From Locusta migratoria (Eukaryota > Arthropoda > Insecta > Orthoptera > Acrididae): a stretch of 64,000 bases of DNA. A program made the position numbers and the translations under genes. The notes beneath the pieces are model-generated. The model was not told the DNA's origin and made no database searches. It saw nothing but the letters and a program-made list of their open reading frames with translations. Location: NCBI GenBank assembly GCA_026315105.1, contig CM048751.1, positions 336,752,649 to 336,816,648 on the forward strand, read 5' to 3'. Positions 58,875 to 64,000 of the stretch are shown one piece after another (the first letter of the stretch is position 1; the number at the start of each line of letters is the position of its first letter).

Positions 58875-60085
58875 TTATCATAAACTAATTTCAGAATATT
58901 AATTGAATTGGACCAGACCTATGATTGGTAATGTCTTGGGTGGACAGAACATCCAAACTATTACTTCAAAACCTGTAAAATATAATTTATTTACCGATCA
59001 GTGCCGATATTAGGAAATTATTTACGGTGTAATATCTGAATGCTTGCAATAGGAATCAACTATTTCAGCAGAGTCTGTTGAGTTTCGTACCTCAGTTTCA
59101 CAAAAATTACAAGACTGTATACGAACATATTTGGCTGTTACCTACTAGTTTGATAAAGGGAATGCGTATCTGCAAATAAATAGTATGTCCATATATAAAC
59201 TGTTAATATTAGCACATCATACTCTTGGAGATAATCGTTTGACACATGCTAAGTAGCTAAAAAAATTAAGATAGGTAAACCAAAGGCACAGAAGCAAGGA
59301 CAAGCCGAAAAGAGGGTTTATAAGGTGATGTTGAATCTAGTTTCCTCCAATGTAAAAATCGTGTATAGTTTTGAAAATATCACAATGTCCGAAATCCGCT
59401 AAAACAAAACCCATGCAACGTGTAAGTACGTACCGACCACTCGAAAAAATCATACTCAATTCCTTTTACACGTGAGCACACCAGGTTGCGTATCATTTTT
59501 GCTTTCAAAAAGTTTTTGGACGATTCGATTACGACTCAGGTATTGTGAACTGTATGAATTACACTGCACTGACAGCGTATTATTATAGACTGCCATTAAT
59601 AGAAGCAATGATATTACTTGAAGACGTTTTCATATTTGTATTAGAAAGTTCACAACAACGTTCAGTGACTGGGAAATATGAAAGTAACAGCAATGAAAAC
59701 ATGCCATTCCACTGTCATTCATTACTGGCCGCTTGGAGCACTAGTATCGCTTCATCTGCAATTTTTCCCTAGAGAGCTTCGCGACTGTCTGTGATAGACT
59801 GAGACATAACTGCTCTCCTCCGGGTCCCCAGTTTCCGCGACGACAGTTAATAATAGCCCATTTTTTCTTCTCTTTGGGAAACGAACCATTCTACATCTAC
59901 TCCTGTTTTGAACGGTTTACGACAACACAAATCACCCATAAGTGTATGCTAAAGTGTCGTGACACAACTCCTATAGCACGGAGCAAGTTTACACTCAAGA
60001 ATATGGACAATAAAATGATGGTACGTATAGGATCCTTTGGGGTGGCTTTCGGCGGTCATTGACTGAGACAAATGATTAGTGTTTG
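58875..60085. other. Unassigned DNA
   Basis: No recognised gene. Frames of 62-75 codons lack any motif. Confidence 0.4.
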
Positions 60086-60480
60086 GAGTTATAAATTGTG
60101 AGTGAAGGGGATGGGTAGTGAGAGGGGAGAGAAGAAGGTGTGGTGTAGGGAGATGATGGGGGAGGGAAGCAGGGACAGACTGGGGGGATAAGATTCAGAG
60201 TTGGTAGGATGGGCGAAGTTCACGATCTGGGAGAGGATGTGCAGATGGAGCTGTGGAGGGATATGTAGGCAGAAACGCGGCAGCTCTCTAGGACGGGAGA
60301 GGCGACGCAATAGGGATGTTGTTGTCGAGTTGGAGGATGGTGTAGCATATTCGGAGTGTTCAATGTCTGTGTCAGAATAGGTGGGAAAATAATGAGCTGG
60401 CAGAGGATCCTTGTGGGGCAAGGTATCCAGCTGCGGAAGGCGAGGTGTTCGAGGATGAGGAAGGATTTATACAACTTGGG
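60086..60480 (-). repeat. Pyrimidine-rich (minus strand) repeat fused to LINE endonuclease
   Basis: A strongly purine-biased plus strand (for example gaggggagagaagaagg). On the minus strand a frame reads PSLSLLPSPIISLHHTFF and similar low-complexity text. The endonuclease frame of the adjoining LINE runs into this sequence at about 60,505, marking a junction between two repeats. Confidence 0.45.
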
Positions 60481-60499
60481 TACGGCGGATACTGCTTGT

Positions 60500-61980
60500 C
60501 TGTACAGCCTGAAATGTAACTAGCGAGGTCCCAATCTATACTCTTAAGGTTGAAGTCTCCTCCGACTAATATTACATGGCCCGGATACCTATGCACTACC
60601 TGGCGTAGACTTTCTTTGAATGATTCTAAAACTGCTGCAGCAGCACTGGGGGGCCGGTAAAAACACCCAGCTATTAACTTTACTTCTTTTAGACCTGTTA
60701 TACGTGCCCAGATGACTTCACAGTTACTTTCAACCTCGATCTCAGTTGAAACGATACCTTTGTCCACAGCGATGAACACTCCTCCCCCAGTTGTATCAGA
60801 TCTATCTTCCCGATATACATTCCACGCTTCGCTACATATTTCTGAACTTGCCACATCATCATTTAGCCAGCTTTCGGTGCCTAAAACTATCTGAACGCAA
60901 TAACGTCCATGCAGTGCAGCAAATTCGGGAAATTTGTTTCTAATACTCTGTAAGTTCGCGGCTAATATTTTGATGTTCCAATTTTTGTTCCGAACGTGGC
61001 CTGAATTCGCTGTGTGAATGCTGACAGGCGAGTGCTCATCAGAGTTAGCGCCTAGCCTAAAAAAATCTCCCATGTGCACTCCACAAGTACTTTGCTACCC
61101 GAGTAGCCGCTTCCTTAGTGTAGTGCACCCCTGATCTATCTAGGGGCACCCTACAATTCCCCACCCGATAACGCAGATACTGAAATCTGCAGCCATGACT
61201 GTCACAGAGTCGGCGAAGCCTCCGGTTCAGACCCTCCACTCGGCTCCAAACCAAAGGACCCCGATCAACCCTGGGAACAATGCTACAAATGGACAGCTAT
61301 GCTTGCATCACGCGCGCGGAGGCAGCAGCCTTCACCAATTCCGCCAGCCGCTCGTAGGACCTGAGGATGTCCTCAGAACCCAAGCGACAAGCGTCATTGG
61401 TGCCGACGTGAGCCACGACTTGCAGTCGACTACACCCCGCACCCTCGATAGCCGCCGGCAAGGCCGCCTCCACATCACGGATGAGGCCCCCCGGCAGACA
61501 CACCGAGTGCACGATAGACTTCTTTCCGGATCTCGACGCTATCTGCCTAAGGGGCTCCATCACGCGCCTGACATTGGAGCTCCCAATAACTAATAATCCC
61601 CTCCCCCCGTGCACCTGCTCGGACCCTGCTGAAAGAGTGGCCACACGCTCACTCGAACGGGCGTGGACGGACGTCCAGCCTCCACATTTGCCTTCCGCCT
61701 CGCGCGACACGAACGCCGTACAACCCGCCACTCCCCTTGCGGAGAAGGCGGTTCGACGACGTCCGGTACACCTGAAGGTGCCTCGGTAGCAGGGACAGAG
61801 AGCGAAGCATGAGTCACCTGAAGTGTCCCACTCGACGCACCAGACTCCCCACCATCGCTGCACCGAGATAGCAGCCTGAAGACGGCTGACCGTAGCCAAC
61901 AGCACACTCAGCTGTTCGCGAACAGCGGCCAACTACTCCTGCGTCCGCACACAGCAGGCACACATCCTATCCATCCTATC
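60500..61980 (-). pseudogene. CR1-like LINE, 5' half: ORF1 esterase and ORF2 endonuclease
   Basis: ORF1 starts near 61,975 (MDRMCACCVRTQE, then a stop) with a Leu-rich coiled-coil start (LAAVREQLSVLLATVSRLQ). It carries three SGNH-esterase blocks: VIGSSNVRRVMEP (Ser), VVAHVGTND (Asn) and, in another frame at 61,057-61,254, LDRSGVHYT (His). Stops and frameshifts break it. ORF2 endonuclease at 61,079-60,505 shows LAANLQSIRNKFPE, GTESWLN, GGGVFIAV, CFYRPPS and GGDFNLKSIDWD. The RT is missing. Esterase-bearing ORF1 is a known trait of the CR1/L2 group. Confidence 0.85.
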
Positions 61981-63172
61981 GATACAATTAATTGCAGAAA
62001 GTAGAAAACTAAATAATCAACTTTTAAGTATCCTAGTACTCTAATAAAGGCGGCTGGCTGCTGACTGAACTGTGCTCAGTGGTAACTACGCTGTCAAATC
62101 AACAAAACTGAGTTCGGCAGTTTTCAAAATAAACAAGAATATCTGTGGACTACACCGTTATCAAACGCGCGAGAAAATAAGCTTAGCGCTGTTTACGATG
62201 TGACACTGGTGGCAGCTGGCACTGATCAGGAGGGTGCTTTGTGATTTCTGGAGCATATTACAGAGGACAAACAGCTTATGTAGTGGGACAAGTAGTCGTA
62301 CTACATTTTCATATGTCTGCACTGTTTTGAAGTTGTAAATATGAAAAAATTAAACTTTTTATTTAAAATGTATACATATTTGATGTTCATGTAAATATTT
62401 TTATTTTATAATATGATTTTTAAAATGTTTTATTTTCTGTATGTTACATGTACGATCGAGGCGCCGCAATCAACAAGGGCAGCGACGTTGCCGCCGCAGC
62501 CAACCTTGAAGTCTGTGACCGCTAGCAGAATTTAACCGACGGCTACGGGGCTAAGAAAGCAGCTGCGCCTTCTTCATTGCCGCGCGTCAATCGTCTCAAA
62601 GAAGAAAATGATTAATTGTTCTTGTTTGAAATTCAGTTCAAGCTGGTTGTACAGATTCAGGTCTCTTGCTAAACTGACTTTGTATTAGTATGAAGAAGAA
62701 TAAATATTCGTTAATATTGAAAAGTATCTTGCATTTATGAAGACTTATTTATAATTGAGAATATATTATAGCAACAGTAATTTGATTTTTGTGAAGAACT
62801 TCGACTTATTTCAGAAAACAATTTAAATTCTGATTGAATTACTGACTATCTTCGAATGTGATATTATATTGAAATCGAGTATGAATATGGAAAAACAGTA
62901 TTTAGCAGGCGGTGGAATGTTAATTTTTTCAGTACTAGTTAAGGACAGCAAATAGAAGTGCCAGTGTTAAACTTGGATTAAATTTTAGTGACGGCTACAG
63001 ACTATTTTCCATGTTTCGCTCGTACAAGAACCTTATTTATTCTTTGTGAACTCTTTAAAGGAATTATTCCTACAAATTTTAATTTATGTTGTGGTGCGGG
63101 ACACTTCGGACGAAGTCCTGAAATTTTGCACGGTTAGATTGTGACAGTTGGTATTGCTAGGGGATTGTAAAA
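61981..63172. other. Unassigned DNA
   Basis: G+C-richer at 62,455-62,600 (cgccgccgcagcc), A+T-rich elsewhere. An AATAAA occurs at 62,699. Could contain the LINE 5' UTR next to 61,980 and an unrecognised LTR, but nothing proves it. Confidence 0.4.
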
Positions 63173-63381
63173 GCCGGCCGCGGTGGCCGAGGGGACTGAG
63201 GCGCTTCAGTCACGGTTAGCACGGCCAATACGGTCGGGGGCTCAAATCCCCCCCTCGGGCATGGATATTTGTGCCGTCCTTAGTCTTAGCTAGTTCATAA
63301 GTAGTTTCTAAGCTTAGGGACTGATGACCCCGTAGTCCCATATGTAGTCCCATATGTTCTACAAACATTTGAACATTTTTT
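63173..63381 (+). repeat. SINE family 1, complete
   Basis: The head gccggccgcggtggccgagg leads through the gactgatgaccccgtag body (with a short internal duplication of tagtcccatatg) to the tail acaaacatttgaacatttttt. Flanked by ggattgtaaa (63,162-63,171) and ggactgtaaa (63,382-63,391), a 10-bp target duplication with one mismatch. Confidence 0.85.
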
Positions 63382-63391
63382 GGACTGTAAA

Positions 63392-64000
63392 TAATTAATC
63401 AACAACTTCCTTAGCAACTGTATCAAAATACTCTCATGATTAGCGATTAAAGATGAACATGACTAACTGTATTAAACATCGCAGTTATCCCGTCCCTGTT
63501 CCACCACATTTACTGGAGGGGGTCTGGTAGAAGTGATTTGGGCAAACCTGCAGTTTAGAGGAGAGACGACGGACAGGACATCCAACATTTAGCCGCCCCG
63601 AATCATTTGTAGCATCTATGGGTTGATTCGGTTGGCATTCCTACGAAGAAATACCTCCCGTCTGAAGTGTAATTGTTGAGAAATGGGGCTTCATTCTGTC
63701 GAGTAACGTACTTCTGGACGAAATGGCAGCTTACACGCTCCAACTGTTATTCGGCCCACAGAGCGAGGAGGCCCTTGCGTTACGTACATTATGAATTACG
63801 GCAGCATTCCTCCCTGGTGGAGCGGGTTCCCTCCGCTGCGCTCTGAGTGACTCTCCTCCGCTTGCACCGCCCACTTGCAGGCGGAAACTGCTCCTTGAGT
63901 GCAGTCGTCGTATTCCGCCTCTGCCCGTTCCGCGTCGGCTTAGCGGCTGATATCCTGTCTCAGAGCGCGGGCGTAATATACGCAGGAAGCGACACCTTCA
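63392..64000. other. Unassigned, G+C-rich toward the right edge
   Basis: No gene or element recognised. The last about 200 bp are markedly G+C rich. Confidence 0.4.

Overview
The window looks like repeat-dense nuclear DNA of an insect, most probably a large-genome orthopteran such as a grasshopper or locust. This is inferred from the A+T-rich sequence, spliceosomal introns, several tRNA-derived SINE families, CR1-like LINEs with ATCTAC-type 3' tails, Tc1/mariner relics and an L1/Tx1-type LINE. There are no bacterial features. Most of the sequence is transposable-element debris.

The exception is a small family of secreted peptide genes. Two complete, same-strand copies can be assembled by hand: gene A (exons 3961-4006, 8482-8565, 9611-9675, 10308-10325) and gene B (24058-24103, 28509-28592, 29639-29703, 30337-30354). 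Each encodes a 70-residue precursor with a signal peptide and a C-x3-C-x26-C-x3-C framework. Both have a TATA box 39 bp before the ATG and identical exon lengths and phases. Introns 2 and 3 differ by only about 4% between copies. The mature-peptide exons differ by about 27% (45 of 167 bases), almost all amino-acid changing. The signal-peptide exon differs at one silent base. This is the classic pattern of diversifying selection on a secreted peptide and is the main discovery candidate. A further paralogue downstream of each gene has been destroyed: exon 1 plus promoter at about 13,330-13,990, and intron remnants at about 40,373-40,759 and 44,165-44,720.

The two genes lie in a tandem segmental duplication. 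Unit A is 1-16,216 (its left end is outside the window) and unit B is 21,079-46,161; starts are 21,078 bp apart. The units differ mainly by later insertions and deletions. A keeps a 2-kb inverted-repeat DNA transposon in intron 1. B has gained a SINE with a clean empty site in A, a nested SINE pile, and a nearly complete 5.7-kb L1/Tx1-type LINE (33,959-39,639) with one visible break in ORF2. Between the units lie an 11 x 92-bp tandem array (16,336-17,347) and a decayed CR1-like LINE (19,330-21,440).

From 46,161 to the end no host gene is recognised. This part holds a CR1-like LINE, a 5'-truncated L1/Tx1 LINE (49,150-50,402), two mariner relics, a Tc1 element with intact ends and three SINEs inside it (55,678-57,112), a hairpin element with 13-bp flanking repeats (57,402-57,656), a Ty3/Gypsy protease-RT relic, and a CR1-like LINE 5' half whose ORF1 carries an SGNH esterase domain.
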